A stretch of 64,000 nt of DNA from Streptomyces albus subsp. chlorinus (GCF_013302895.1 NZ_VJOK01000001.1:3312447-3376446), one strand, 5' to 3'; numbered from the stretch's first letter, positions 37,190-45,834 are shown. Notes: generated from the letters alone by a model not told the origin. Translations and numbers: made by a program.

Positions 37190-37483
37190 GCCGCACCGGA
37201 CGCCCGGGAGCGGCGTGGAGGTCCGGTCCGGCTCGTGGGAACCGGTCCCAGGTGCGGAGGTCCGGTCCCGCTCGTGGGGGCCCGGGTCCGCGCGTGGAGG
37301 CCCGGTTCCGCGCATGAAGGTCCGGGTCCGCTCGTGGAGGCCCGGTCCAGGTGCGAAGACTCGATCGCGTGCGGAGGCTCAGTCCCGCGCGAAGACTCGA
37401 TCCGTACGGAGGCTCAATCCGTACGAAGGCTCAATCCCGTACGGGGGCTCAATCCCGTACGGGGGCTCAATCCCTACGGAGGC
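37190..37483. repeat. tandem repeats, 17-20 bp units, between flavin reductase and arfB
   Basis: Nearly the whole gap between convergent genes is repetitive. The left part has about five 20-base units of GGCCCGGGTCCGCGCGTGGA type; the right part has about eight 17-18-base units of GGCTCAATCCCGTACGG type. No gene is present. Confidence 0.9.
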
Positions 37484-37915
37484 TCAATCCCAGGTGCGGC
37501 CCGAGCGGCCGCGCTTGATCTCGCCGCGCTGCTTCTTCTGCCGCAGCCGGCGCTCGTTGATGCCGCGGGGGATCTTCTTCTTGCGGCGCGGCGGCGGTGG
37601 CGGGGCCGTCGCCTCCGCGAGGAGGGAGGCCATGCGCACGGCCGCCGTCTCGCGGTTGCGCCACTGGGACCGGTGCTCGCTCGACCGTACGACCAGCACG
37701 CCGCCGTCCACCAGGCGGTTCGCCAGCCGCTCCAGCACGCGCCGCTTCCACACCTCGGGGAGCGCCTGGGTGCGCGCGAGGTCGAAGCGCAGCTCCACCT
37801 GGCTGTCGCTGGTGTTCACGTGCTGCCCGCCCGGCCCCGACGAGCGGGTGAAGCGCCACATCAGTTCGGCCTCGGGCAGACAGACCGCACCACGGATGCG
37901 ATAGGGACCGGACAT
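37484..37915 (-). CDS. arfB: alternative ribosome-rescue factor ArfB (peptidyl-tRNA hydrolase)
   Basis: A 143-residue release-factor-like protein. The catalytic GGQ is in RSSGPGGQHVNTSDSQVEL, and the C-terminal basic tail (RRKKKIPRG, RRLRQKKQRGEIKRGR) is what ArfB inserts into the empty mRNA channel of stalled ribosomes. It hydrolyses peptidyl-tRNA on non-stop ribosomes. Length and both hallmarks are complete. Its last codons abut the 17-20 bp repeat array. Start ATG at 37915 after GGAGG. Confidence 0.94.
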   Translation of the reverse strand: MSGPYRIRGAVCLPEAELMWRFTRSSGPGGQHVNTSDSQVELRFDLARTQALPEVWKRRVLERLANRLVDGGVLVVRSSEHRSQWRNRETAAVRMASLLAEATAPPPPPRRKKKIPRGINERRLRQKKQRGEIKRGRSGRTWD

Positions 37916-38174
37916 GCCTCCATGGTCCGCCCTCGACGCGCACACGTCATCCGCATTTCCGGAGGTGCGGCCCTTGGCGGGCGTTGGCGGGCCTTGGCGC
38001 GACGAGAGCCGGCGGCAGAAAAGCAAAGAAGGCAAAGAAAGCTGGAACCCCCTCGTCCCCCGACAGCGTTGTGGAGGGTGAGACGTGGGACGGGGACCCT
38101 GGTGAGGTCCCGGTTCCGCGAGGGTGGTTCCCTCGGGGGCCACACGGGATTCATCACGACAGAAGGGCACTCCC

Positions 38175-38750
38175 ATGGCTGTAAGCCTGTCCAAGGGCGG
38201 CAACGTCTCTCTCACCAAGGAGGCGCCGGGCCTGAGCGCCGTCACGGTCGGCCTCGGCTGGGACGTGCGGACCACCACCGGCACCGACTTCGACCTCGAC
38301 GCGAGCGCCATCGCGGTGAACGCGCAGGGCAAGGTCTACTCCGACCAGCACTTCGTGTTCTTCAACAACAAGGCGACCCCGGACCAGTCGATCGTCCACA
38401 CCGGTGACAACCTCACCGGCCAGGGCGAGGGCGACGACGAGCAGATCAACGTCAACCTGGCCGCCCTGCCGGCCGAGATCGACAAGATCGTCTTCCCGGT
38501 CTCGATCTACGACGCCGAGAACCGCAGCCAGAACTTCGGCCAGGTGCGGAACGCCTTCATCCGCATCGTCAACCAGGCCGACCAGACGGAGATCGCCCGC
38601 TACGACCTGAGCGAGGACGCCGCCACCGAGACCGCGATGGTCTTCGGCGAGCTGTACCGCAACGGCGCCGAGTGGAAGTTCCGCGCCGTCGGCCAGGGCT
38701 ACGCCTCCGGCCTCGTGGGCATCGCCCAGGACTTCGGCGTCAACGTCTGA
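38175..38750 (+). CDS. terD: TerD family protein (tellurite resistance/stress)
   Basis: A 191-residue TerD protein: [41 protein letters not shown], the calcium-binding-type acidic loops, and FVFFNNK and [21 protein letters not shown]. The length and blocks are complete. TerD domains bind calcium and act in envelope or stress responses in streptomycetes, with tellurite resistance only one phenotype. It stands alone with its own hairpin terminator; the other ter genes are not adjacent. Start ATG 38175 with GAAGGG upstream. Confidence 0.94.
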   Translation: MAVSLSKGGNVSLTKEAPGLSAVTVGLGWDVRTTTGTDFDLDASAIAVNAQGKVYSDQHFVFFNNKATPDQSIVHTGDNLTGQGEGDDEQINVNLAALPAEIDKIVFPVSIYDAENRSQNFGQVRNAFIRIVNQADQTEIARYDLSEDAATETAMVFGELYRNGAEWKFRAVGQGYASGLVGIAQDFGVNV

Positions 38751-38774
38751 GACCCGCCGGTCTCCGCACGATGA

Positions 38775-38808
38775 CGGGGTGGCGCCTCCCACGGGCGGCG
38801 CCACCCCG
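38775..38808 (+). terminator. terminator of terD
   Basis: Perfect 12-bp arms (CGGGGTGGCGCC and complement) with a 10-base loop lie 25 bases after the terD stop. Confidence 0.83.
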
Positions 38809-38849
38809 CCGCAGCGGGAGGGGCCGCGGCGACGTGACACCATCACGGC

Positions 38850-39350
38850 GTGCTCGACATCGGCTACGCCCTCTCCCGCCGCTTCCCCGACCCGCCCCAC
38901 ACGGACTACCGCACCGCTGACACCCACGCGCTGCGGCACGATCTGTTCTGCGGCGACATCTACCTCGCCGACACCACCACCGACCGCGAACTGTCCACAG
39001 CCTGGGGATGGGTGCCGGTCCTCGACTTCGCCTGGGCGCTGTGCGACATCGCCGAGGAGCTCGACCGCGATCCGCGCGGCAACCGCTCCGCCGGTCCCCA
39101 CCGCGCCCGGCTCGACTTCACCGAGTCCACCGAGCTGCTCCACTTCACGCGCCGCTTCGGCTGGGTGGAGATCACCGCCGACTGGGTCGCGGACAGCGCC
39201 GCGGAACCGCTCTCCTTCTCCCACGGCGAGCTGCGCCGGGAGGCCCGCGACTTCCTGCACGACCTGGTCGCGGACCTCACCGACATGCACGAGGGCCTGG
39301 ACGACAATCCGGTCGTCTGGACCCTGACGGCCCGCTACCCCCGGGTATGA
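38850..39350 (+). CDS. conserved hypothetical protein
   Basis: A 166-residue acidic soluble protein with no domain I can name. Notable segments are MLDIGYALSRRFPDPPHTDYR, VPVLDFAWALCDIAEELDRD, STELLHFTRRFGWVEITADWV and a helical C-terminal half ending TLTARYPRV. Coding quality is good (strong third-position GC, no gaps). Start GTG 38850 lies about 40 bases past the terD terminator, so it has its own promoter. It has no evident link to the convergent pentapeptide-protein gene. Confidence 0.75.
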   Translation: MLDIGYALSRRFPDPPHTDYRTADTHALRHDLFCGDIYLADTTTDRELSTAWGWVPVLDFAWALCDIAEELDRDPRGNRSAGPHRARLDFTESTELLHFTRRFGWVEITADWVADSAAEPLSFSHGELRREARDFLHDLVADLTDMHEGLDDNPVVWTLTARYPRV

Positions 39351-39528
39351 GCCCGGCCTTCCCCCGCCGGCGCCGCCCGGGCAGCCCCGCCCGCCCCAAG
39401 GACTCACCCCGTCCCCAGGAACCGCCCCGCCCCGCCCCCATAACGCCACCGAGCCTCAGAAATCGCCCCGGCCCCGGAACTCCACCGTGCCCCAGGCCTC
39501 CACCCGGCCCCCAGGACTCCACCCGGCC

Positions 39529-40194
39529 TCAGGACTCCACTCGCACCCCGATCTGCGCCGCGAAAGCCGGTGCCAGCTCCATCAGTTGATGCGGGCTGAT
39601 GGTGGCCCCCGCCAGCCGTTCCACGCCCACCGCGATGTCCAGCTCGGTCGCACCCCGCAGATCGACGTCCTTGAGCCGGACCTGGTTCAGCTCGGCGCGG
39701 CGCAGCACACAGTCCCGGAAGGCGACCCGCTGGAGCGTGGCGCCGCCGAAGTCCGGCTCGTTGAGGACACAGCCCTCGAAGGTGACGTCGGAGAGCGTGG
39801 ACTGCCGCAGGTTCAGGAAGTCGATCTTCCCTCCCCGCACCAGAACCCGGTTCAGCCGCGCCCCGTGCATCTGGATGCCGCCCAGCCGGGCGTCCCGCAG
39901 CTCCACGTCCCGCAGTTCGGCGCCCACCAGGTCGACGCCGACCCCCCACACCCCCTCCAGCACCGAATCGATCACCCTCAACCGTCCCAGCCGGGCCTCG
40001 TCCAGCGCGCAGCGGTACATCCCCACTTCGAGCAGGCGCGCCCCGCCGCCGTCCGTCCCGCTCAGATCCAGCCCTTCGAACCGCACCCCGTCGTAGTCAC
40101 CGTCCGGCTCCAGCCCCTCCCCCTCGAAGGGCCGCAGCTCCGGCAGGGAGACCTGGGGACGCCGCGCTTCACGTACCGCTGCTGATGTCGCCAT
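39529..40194 (-). CDS. pentapeptide repeat protein
   Basis: A 221-residue protein. After an N-terminal 50 residues it has a run of A(D/N)LXX-like pentapeptides: FEGLDLSGTDGGGARLLEV, VDLVGAELRDVELRDARLGGIQMHGARLNRV, LRQSTLSDVTFEGCVL and QVRLKDVDLRGATEL, which fold into a right-handed quadrilateral helix. Some relatives mimic DNA and protect gyrase from quinolones; most have no known partner. The C-terminus SPHQLMELAPAFAAQIGVRV is a conserved cap in the streptomycete members. Start ATG 40194. Confidence 0.87.
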   Translation of the reverse strand: MATSAAVREARRPQVSLPELRPFEGEGLEPDGDYDGVRFEGLDLSGTDGGGARLLEVGMYRCALDEARLGRLRVIDSVLEGVWGVGVDLVGAELRDVELRDARLGGIQMHGARLNRVLVRGGKIDFLNLRQSTLSDVTFEGCVLNEPDFGGATLQRVAFRDCVLRRAELNQVRLKDVDLRGATELDIAVGVERLAGATISPHQLMELAPAFAAQIGVRVES

Positions 40195-40343
40195 GCCCTC
40201 ATGCTGCCCTTCCCCGCCGACAACGCCGGCCCTCGAACTGCTCTTTCCCGCCATGCGGATCCGGTTGTCCTCAACCACACTTCAAGGAGCAGGCTCGGCG
40301 GACATGCGGCCGCCACGGCCGTCCCCTCACCGAGGAGCGCACC

Positions 40344-40674
40344 ATGTACGCCGTACGCCTGAACACCTGGACGCCCGGATGCCTTCGGACCCACCGGGAA
40401 TCTGACGTACGAGCAGGTGCCCGACCCGTCGCCCGGTCCCGGCCAGGTCCGGGTCCTTGTGTAGGCCGCAGGCGTCCATCTGGTCGACACCACGTCCCCG
40501 CTCGTCCACCCGTTCCCGCTCGCCGAGGCGGCGGCCGCGCACAGCGCACCGCACGCAGCGCACCGCACGCAGCGCACAGCGCACAGCGCACTGGAGACGC
40601 GGGGGACGACCGGCCAGGTCGTACTCATCCCGGAAGGGCATCTCATAAGGACGTCTCATAGGGGCATCCCGTAA
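40344..40674 (+). pseudogene. decayed NADPH:quinone oxidoreductase (MDR family), internally deleted
   Basis: From ATG 40344 the first residues MYAVRLNTW match the start of zinc-independent MDR oxidoreductases. A one-base frame change then leads to NLTYEQVPDPSPGPGQVRV, a TAG at 40460 and AAGVHLVDTT, all in family order. The next family-like text is the extreme C-terminus, PFPLAEAAAAHSA ... LETRGTTGQVVLIP. About 250 central residues are therefore missing, one stop and one frameshift are present, and an Ala/His microsatellite (CGCACAGCGCAC, 40540-40592) is expanded inside the remnant. It cannot make an active enzyme. Confidence 0.85.
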
Positions 40675-40722
40675 GGGTGGTCCCCACCCCGCACGGGCCG
40701 CCGCTGCCCTAGCGTTCCCCGT

Positions 40723-41511
40723 ATGACCACCAGGACCGGGAACCGGAAACGATGGCTCATCGGGGTGGCCCTCTTCTGTGCGCTGGCCGTGACCGCGGCC
40801 GCCGTCGTGCTGATCCGCTACCAGCGGGAATGGGCCACGACGCCCTTCGTCGTGCCAGAGGGACGGCGTGCCACCCAGGTGTACGCGGCGGCCGACAAGG
40901 CGCTGTCCGTACCCGAGGGCACCACGCAGAAGGCCGCGGAACGCGCCGCCCGCAAGGGCACGCTCGCACTGCCGGCGGCGGCGAAGGGCAACCCGGAGGG
41001 CTACCTCTACCCCGCCACGTATTCCGTGCGGTCCGAGACGACACCGACGTCACTGGTCGCCCTCATGGCCAAGACGGCGCGGAAGCGGCAGGCGGCGGCC
41101 GGCGTGCACGACTACGCCACCCTCATCATCGCCAGCATCGCCCAGGCCGAGGCGGACTCCCTCACGGACATGAGGAAGGTCGCCCGCGTCATACACAACC
41201 GCCTCCGGCGCGGGATGCCCCTCCAGATGGACTCCACCATCAACTACGCGCTCAACCGCTCCACCCTCAACACCTCGTACGCCGACACCCGCATCTCCTC
41301 CCCCTACAACACCTACCGGTACAAGGGCCTCCCTCCCTCCCCCATCAACAACCCCGGCCCCGAAGCGCTCAAGGCCGCCACCACCCCGGCCGACGGCGAC
41401 TGGCTCTACTTCGTCACCGTCAAGCCCGGGGACACCCGCTTCACCGACGACTACGCGCAGCACGAGAAGTGGGTGGAGGAGTTCAACGCGGAACAGGGCA
41501 ACGGAGCCTGA
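40723..41511 (+). CDS. short endolytic transglycosylase MltG/YceG-like protein
   Basis: A 262-residue membrane-anchored protein (one N-terminal helix, about 12-32). The YceG domain follows: PEGYLYPATYSV, IIASIAQAEAD with the catalytic Glu at residue 143, VIHNRLRRGMPLQMDSTINYAL, YNTYRYKGLPPSPINNPG and a final aromatic YFVTVKPGDT. MltG cuts nascent glycan strands at the membrane and sets their length. The usual actinobacterial MltG has 350-600 residues and sits next to a Holliday-junction resolvase gene; this is a short stand-alone paralogue. Start ATG at 40723. Confidence 0.87.
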   Translation: MTTRTGNRKRWLIGVALFCALAVTAAAVVLIRYQREWATTPFVVPEGRRATQVYAAADKALSVPEGTTQKAAERAARKGTLALPAAAKGNPEGYLYPATYSVRSETTPTSLVALMAKTARKRQAAAGVHDYATLIIASIAQAEADSLTDMRKVARVIHNRLRRGMPLQMDSTINYALNRSTLNTSYADTRISSPYNTYRYKGLPPSPINNPGPEALKAATTPADGDWLYFVTVKPGDTRFTDDYAQHEKWVEEFNAEQGNGA

Positions 41512-41652
41512 GGCATCGGGCACGGCAGGAGAGTGGGGAAGACAGTGGCCGGAATTCGACGCCCCACCCGTTCGGCTCTGTACGAGACGGGACGTGACCA
41601 CTAAAGTAGAACCACTTCTTTTCTTCCGAGGAGAAAGCGAGAGGAGGATTCC

Positions 41653-41766
41653 GTGTCGATCCGCATGTCCGGCTGGACCAGTGGACGCCCCGCAGAGCGG
41701 GACGTGAGCCGTAAGCGGCGAGAAGTTGCAGGAGTGACCGGATCCTTCATCTTCTCCGCTTTCTAG
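41653..41766 (+). CDS. predicted 37-residue small protein
   Basis: GTG at 41653 follows AGAGGAGGATTCC, an excellent ribosome-binding site with correct spacing, and reads VSIRMSGWTSGRPAERDV through a basic middle to a hydrophobic SFIFSAF end. Nothing is recognised. The strong ribosome-binding site is the only real evidence; alternatively this is a leader peptide for the second small ORF at 41832. Confidence 0.4.
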   Translation: MSIRMSGWTSGRPAERDVSRKRREVAGVTGSFIFSAF

Positions 41767-41831
41767 GACCGTTTTCCTGTCCTTCTGAAACTCGGAGTGC
41801 GCGCCCGGTCCGTGCGCGGAGAGGCGACACG

Positions 41832-42017
41832 ATGTTTCTCCAGGTTCTGGAAACCCTCGGTGTTTTCTTCGGCGGCCTGGGCGCCCTTCTCGGGGCCACT
41901 ACCCAACTCCTCACCTTCCTGAAGAAGAAAGAGGAGGAGGTCGGCAGGAGCGGCGGCAGCGCACCCGACTGGATGGCCTTCCCAAGGCCGGCAGCGCAGC
42001 TGATCGCAGCGGCCTGA
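41832..42017 (+). CDS. predicted 61-residue small membrane-active protein
   Basis: ATG at 41832 is preceded by GGAGAGG at 7 bases. The peptide begins with a hydrophobic, Gly/Leu/Phe-rich helix (MFLQVLETLGVFFGGLGALL to about residue 30), followed by a charged KKKEEE and a short hydrophilic tail. This pattern fits a single-pass or pore-forming/holin-like peptide. No family is recognised. A small hairpin at 42020-42045 follows directly and would terminate the pair of ORFs. Confidence 0.55.
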   Translation: MFLQVLETLGVFFGGLGALLGATTQLLTFLKKKEEEVGRSGGSAPDWMAFPRPAAQLIAAA

Positions 42018-42019
42018 AG

Positions 42020-42045
42020 GAGATTCTCACCGACGAAAGAATCTC
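42020..42045 (+). terminator. hairpin after the small membrane ORF
   Basis: Arms GAGATTCT / AGAATCTC with a 10-base loop begin 2 bases after the stop at 42017. AT-rich for this genome. Confidence 0.55.
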
Positions 42046-42122
42046 GCCCTGTCGGAACCCGGACGCCCGCCCCAACCCGTCTTTCACGCCGAAATCCCTC
42101 CCGTCGGAAATGTGGAACCGCC

Positions 42123-42785
42123 TCACCGGGTGAGCAATTCCCTGACCGCCCTCGCGCTCCAGTGTCCGGACGCCCCCGGTGAGGCGGCCACATACGCGGC
42201 GATCTCTCGAACGCTCCAGGCACCCGTCTCCCGCAGTCCGGAGGCCAGGTGCTCGACGTACGCCGCGGTGGGAGGCACACCGGGCAGGTCGGCGAGCCCC
42301 CAGGGCGCCGTGAAGGTGAGGACCGGCCAACCGTCCATCGCACCGGCGCACACCAGCGTCTCGTACCGCCCGTCACCGAAGCGCGCCCGGCCGTGCGTCA
42401 GCGCCTCGGTCAGATCGAGATCGGCACCGGGCTCCCTGTACATCTCCTGCGCGGCGATATCGGAGAACTGCCCCGCGGTCACCAGATGCGCCACCGCGAA
42501 GGTGCGACCGGCGGACGCGGGATCGTAGAACGCCCTCCCGCCGCCCCACACCAAAGACTCCGTCGCGAAATAGAGAACTCCCGGCAGGACGACGGGAAGG
42601 GACCGAACCGGCATCGTCCGGTCCCGGCATCCCGGATACCCCCGCGCCGCCCCACCCGGTTTTCCGCCGACGATATACGCACCCAGCCGTTCCCGGTGCG
42701 TATTGGACCCGTAGGAGGCGTACCAGACCTCCGCCGGGGCACCTGCCGCAGGCGGCATGCGCGCGATATCCCGTGGAGCGTTCAT
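42123..42785 (-). CDS. gamma-glutamylcyclotransferase-like (GGCT-fold) protein
   Basis: A 220-residue protein. The segment VWYASYGSNTHRERLGAYIVGG carries the YGSN substrate-binding motif of the gamma-glutamylcyclotransferase fold, usually YGSNM. The following RSLPVVLPGVLYFATESLVWGGGRAFYDP (in parts) and YETLVCAGAMDGWPVLTFTAP are the beta-barrel strands. Streptomycete relatives are often mislabelled as histone deacetylase. The catalytic Glu is plausibly within the ESLVWGG region but I cannot assign it. Start ATG 42785. Convergent on the small ORFs. Confidence 0.75.
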   Translation of the reverse strand: MNAPRDIARMPPAAGAPAEVWYASYGSNTHRERLGAYIVGGKPGGAARGYPGCRDRTMPVRSLPVVLPGVLYFATESLVWGGGRAFYDPASAGRTFAVAHLVTAGQFSDIAAQEMYREPGADLDLTEALTHGRARFGDGRYETLVCAGAMDGWPVLTFTAPWGLADLPGVPPTAAYVEHLASGLRETGAWSVREIAAYVAASPGASGHWSARAVRELLTR

Positions 42786-43044
42786 GTGGTGTTCTCCCCG
42801 AAGACGGCTGCACAGGGGGCAGAGGCCATCGGCCCCGCAAAGGGAGGGACGCGTTGGTGCCCGACCGGCGGCACCGCGCAGGGTGCACACTCGGCCGGCT
42901 GTCAGGTCTGACGTGGACGCGGCTGCGATCTCCTGGGCTGCCGATAAGAACTTCGGTCAGTATGAGGCGGCGGGCTGGGGTGCGGCGAGGCGTGGGCGTC
43001 GTCGGGGAACGTCATCGCGTCTGTCGTGGGCACGGCGGCTCCTG

Positions 43045-43647
43045 TCAGGCACGGGAAAGGTTGGTGCCTTCCGGGGCTTGATAGCAGGGCGAGACGAGGG
43101 TGACGCTGATCTGTGGCTTGAGGTCACCTGAGCGTTTCTTCAGTGCCTCAATCGCCACATGGTGCCCGGAGATGGTGTGTACCGCAATGATCTCCGGGTT
43201 ACGAAACATACTGTTTTGGGGTCCGTCTTTGGTGATATGCCACCCCATGCCGGGAAGCCGGGAGCGCAGGTTCTCCATGGCGGTGTCGAAATCGTCCGCG
43301 TCGGCTCTCCACAGTGCCCAGGGATGGTCCACGATGTAGTAAGTGGTGAAGTCCGGGTCGACGGCGCTACACGGCCCGGCGGCGGCAGGAAGGTCACTTG
43401 GGGTGCCGGGGATGCCCATGGCATCCAGCAGCCGGGACGATATCCGGTTGACCTCGTCCTCTGCCTGTCGCACCTCGCGCACCTCGGGTGTATATCCGAG
43501 GATCCTGCGTACCTTCGACGGCTTGGCGACCCGCCCGGGGCCAGTGCGTTTCATGATCGAGCATCCCATCAGCGGAATCAGGGTCACCAGCGCGGCTGCA
43601 ACGGTAGCTTTCCGGCAGCGGTCACTGTTTGAGCGTGACGTTGCCAT
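43045..43647 (-). CDS. predicted lipoprotein, third gene of the DUF1023 operon
   Basis: A 200-residue protein with a basic start, a short hydrophobic run and a lipobox-like LIPLMGCS (Cys about 29). The rest is a soluble alpha/beta domain: RQAEDEVNRISSRLLDAMGIPG, PDFTTYYIVDHPWALWRADADDF, RLPGMGWHITKDGP and PQISVTLVSPCY. No family recognised. Its start overlaps the end of the hydrolase gene by 26 bases, so both are coordinately translated. Cotranscription with a predicted secreted or toxin-like hydrolase suggests a surface partner or immunity-type protein, which is inference. Confidence 0.75.
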   Translation of the reverse strand: MATSRSNSDRCRKATVAAALVTLIPLMGCSIMKRTGPGRVAKPSKVRRILGYTPEVREVRQAEDEVNRISSRLLDAMGIPGTPSDLPAAAGPCSAVDPDFTTYYIVDHPWALWRADADDFDTAMENLRSRLPGMGWHITKDGPQNSMFRNPEIIAVHTISGHHVAIEALKKRSGDLKPQISVTLVSPCYQAPEGTNLSRA

Positions 43648-45322
43648 AGTCGCCGGCCACTACCTTGGCCATGTTGCGCAGGCTGACCGTCGGGTCGCCG
43701 TCGCGATTCTCATCCCAGTACTTGCCATGCCCCATGGGTCCTCTCCATGGGCCGTAGTCCATGACGTTGCCTCCGAAGCGCTTGTCGGTGGGTATTGCCC
43801 GGTCCGGGCCGCCGCCGTGGAAGGCGCGTCCTCCCTGGCGCACCGTGGTGTCATCGACTGTGTTGTCGGCGGCAACGGCCCATACGTGGTCGGCGCCGAC
43901 GCCGAGGTCTTCCGCACGGCGTACGTGGACGCCGGGAGAGCCCTGGAACATGATGTCGTCGGCCGGGAGCCGGTGGCCCTTGGCGGCTTCGCCGACGACC
44001 GCGGAGCCGTAGGAGTGGCCGGAGACGGTGGTGTGCGAGGCGTCCGCCCCACCCTGGGCGGCCTGGGTGCCCTCGGTGAACCTCCGGAGGGGTTCGGCGC
44101 CCTCGTCGGCGAACTTGCCACGGGTCGGGTTGTGGCCGGGGTTGATGTCGGGGGCGTCGTAGTCCAGCCACGTGATCGTCGATACCGAGGCGTCGGGGCC
44201 GGCCGCTGTGGACGAGTGCCGCCACAGGCGGTCCATGCGGTGCAGGTCTCCGTCGATGGTGGAGAGTTTCGCTGTAGTCCCGGGTACGTGGATGGCGGTG
44301 TGGTCGGCGGTGTCGGGGTTGCCGTCGGCCAGGATGATCCGCCCGTCTCCGCGGCCCTTGGGGTGGAAGCCGAGCAAGTATGCAGGGGGAAGCCCCTTGA
44401 TACCGGTTCGGTCGAAGCGGCTCTCAATGGCTTCGATGCCCTTGAGGGTGTCGTTGATGTGATCCCTGCGGCCTTTCCAGCCGGACGGTCTTTCTGTCAG
44501 CAGCTGGTTGAGTTCGGTCTGGTAGCGGCCTTTGGTCGTGGCCGTCTCGGCGCGGTTGGCTTCGTCGCGTATGTCGGCGGGCAGTCCGTCGAGCGCGCCG
44601 ATCTGTGCGGGGTAGAGGGCGAGGTAGTGGTCCCTGTCCTCGTCGCCGAGGAGGTCCCACCACCGCTTGTTCTCCAGTGGACTCCCGCTCTCGGGGGGCT
44701 GGGGCAAGTAGGCCCCGGCTTCGGTGGCGGCTTTCCGGGAGACTTTGGTGTCGGCAGCGGTGTCGTTCCAGTCCCCGGACGAGACGTACAGTTCGTCGTC
44801 TGCTTTCAGGCGCCGCAGGACGCGGGCGTACGTCCTGTCGGCTTCGGTTGCTTGCTCGACGGCATCGAAGATTTCCTGGGCGATCCCCAGGGCTCTCTTC
44901 TTCTCGCTGTCGGCGCCGTGGGCCGCGCCGCCGTCGGGTTTGTTTCCGCCGTCGTCTTCCGAGCCGGCGGTGGAGCAGGAGACAGAGCCGTCGGACTCGA
45001 CGGTGAAACCTTCCCGCTCGGCCTCGCGCAGGGCCTGGTGGAGCCTGACCTGGGCTTTGCGGAGCATTTCTTGCAGCAGATCGATGTTGGTGCGTATCAG
45101 TCCGGTCTGGACCTGCAGGTAGTGGAAGTTGTCTGCGAGCTGGCCCACTTGACGCAGGGCAGCGTTGGCGGCGCGGCCTTCGAGCTTGCCTCGGATGCCG
45201 GGAGAAACGGTGTTGTTGAGCCCGTCTTTACCCTGTTCTCCCGCAGAGGAGAGGCTCTTGTAGACGCGTGCGGCGCGGCCCAGTTTTTCAGTGTCGAGCT
45301 TGGCGAGCGTCTGCCATTTCAC
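43622..45322 (-). CDS. DUF1023 alpha/beta hydrolase
   Basis: A 566-residue protein without an obvious signal peptide. Residues 1-130 are helical and heptad-like (LGRAARVYKSLSSAGEQ, NFHYLQVQTGLIRTNIDLLQEMLRKAQVRL), as in WXG100-type or type VII-secreted proteins. The C-terminal half (about 300-540) is a DUF1023 hydrolase: TITWLDYDAPDINPG and the nucleophile elbow VSGHSYGSAVVG with Ser437, then MFQGSPGV, with a candidate His532 in GHGKYW. DUF1023 proteins are abundant in actinobacteria and often accompany secreted-effector loci; substrate unknown. Spacing to the upstream gene is 5 bases. Confidence 0.85.
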   Translation of the reverse strand: MKWQTLAKLDTEKLGRAARVYKSLSSAGEQGKDGLNNTVSPGIRGKLEGRAANAALRQVGQLADNFHYLQVQTGLIRTNIDLLQEMLRKAQVRLHQALREAEREGFTVESDGSVSCSTAGSEDDGGNKPDGGAAHGADSEKKRALGIAQEIFDAVEQATEADRTYARVLRRLKADDELYVSSGDWNDTAADTKVSRKAATEAGAYLPQPPESGSPLENKRWWDLLGDEDRDHYLALYPAQIGALDGLPADIRDEANRAETATTKGRYQTELNQLLTERPSGWKGRRDHINDTLKGIEAIESRFDRTGIKGLPPAYLLGFHPKGRGDGRIILADGNPDTADHTAIHVPGTTAKLSTIDGDLHRMDRLWRHSSTAAGPDASVSTITWLDYDAPDINPGHNPTRGKFADEGAEPLRRFTEGTQAAQGGADASHTTVSGHSYGSAVVGEAAKGHRLPADDIMFQGSPGVHVRRAEDLGVGADHVWAVAADNTVDDTTVRQGGRAFHGGGPDRAIPTDKRFGGNVMDYGPWRGPMGHGKYWDENRDGDPTVSLRNMAKVVAGDYGNVTLKQ

Positions 45323-45327
45323 CCTCT

Positions 45328-45834
45328 CTACCGCCCGGGGGTGTCGCGGTAGCGGTGTGAAAGCCGGTCGAATTCGCCGCGGCTTTCTTCGTCGTTGTTG
45401 TGCTGCATGGTGCCTGCGTTCTGCATGCTGCCGGCCAGGCGGGTGCAGCGGTCTGCGACTTTGTTGGCGTACTCAGCCCAAGAGCTGTTCAGGGTGTCGT
45501 CGATGACGCCGGCGCACTCGAAGTCCCCGTCGTCCCCGTCTACGTCGAAGAGCGTGTTGAGCGTGTTGAAGGCCATCTGCAGTCCGGCCCTGATGACGGG
45601 GCGCTTGAGTTGGTCGGTGTCATGCGCGGCCTTGCGCCAGGCAGCCCGGTCGGAGACGGTCTGCCCGTCCGAACCGGTCTCACCCGAATGGGATGGGGCC
45701 TGGCCTGCCAGCTGCATCCGCGCCGGCCCATGGCTGTCGGGGGACAAGTCGTTGATCGCCGAAGAGTCAGGCTCGGCTGTGGCACGCGGGGCGGGCACGC
45801 CGATCACATCGTAGATCGCCGAACGCCCTACCAC
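45328..45834 (-). CDS. hypothetical protein, first gene of the DUF1023 operon
   Basis: A 168-residue protein opening MVGRSAIYDVIGVPAPRAT, with an acidic central helical part (AAWRKAAHDTDQLKRPVIRAGLQMAFNTLNTLFDVDGDDG, in parts) and a C-terminal helix (SSWAEYANKVADRCTRLAGSMQNAG). Length and helical content are compatible with a chaperone or antigen-like partner of the large hydrolase, but the family is not recognised. It ends 5 bases before the hydrolase start. Upstream no promoter is clear. Confidence 0.7.
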   Translation of the reverse strand: MVGRSAIYDVIGVPAPRATAEPDSSAINDLSPDSHGPARMQLAGQAPSHSGETGSDGQTVSDRAAWRKAAHDTDQLKRPVIRAGLQMAFNTLNTLFDVDGDDGDFECAGVIDDTLNSSWAEYANKVADRCTRLAGSMQNAGTMQHNNDEESRGEFDRLSHRYRDTPGR

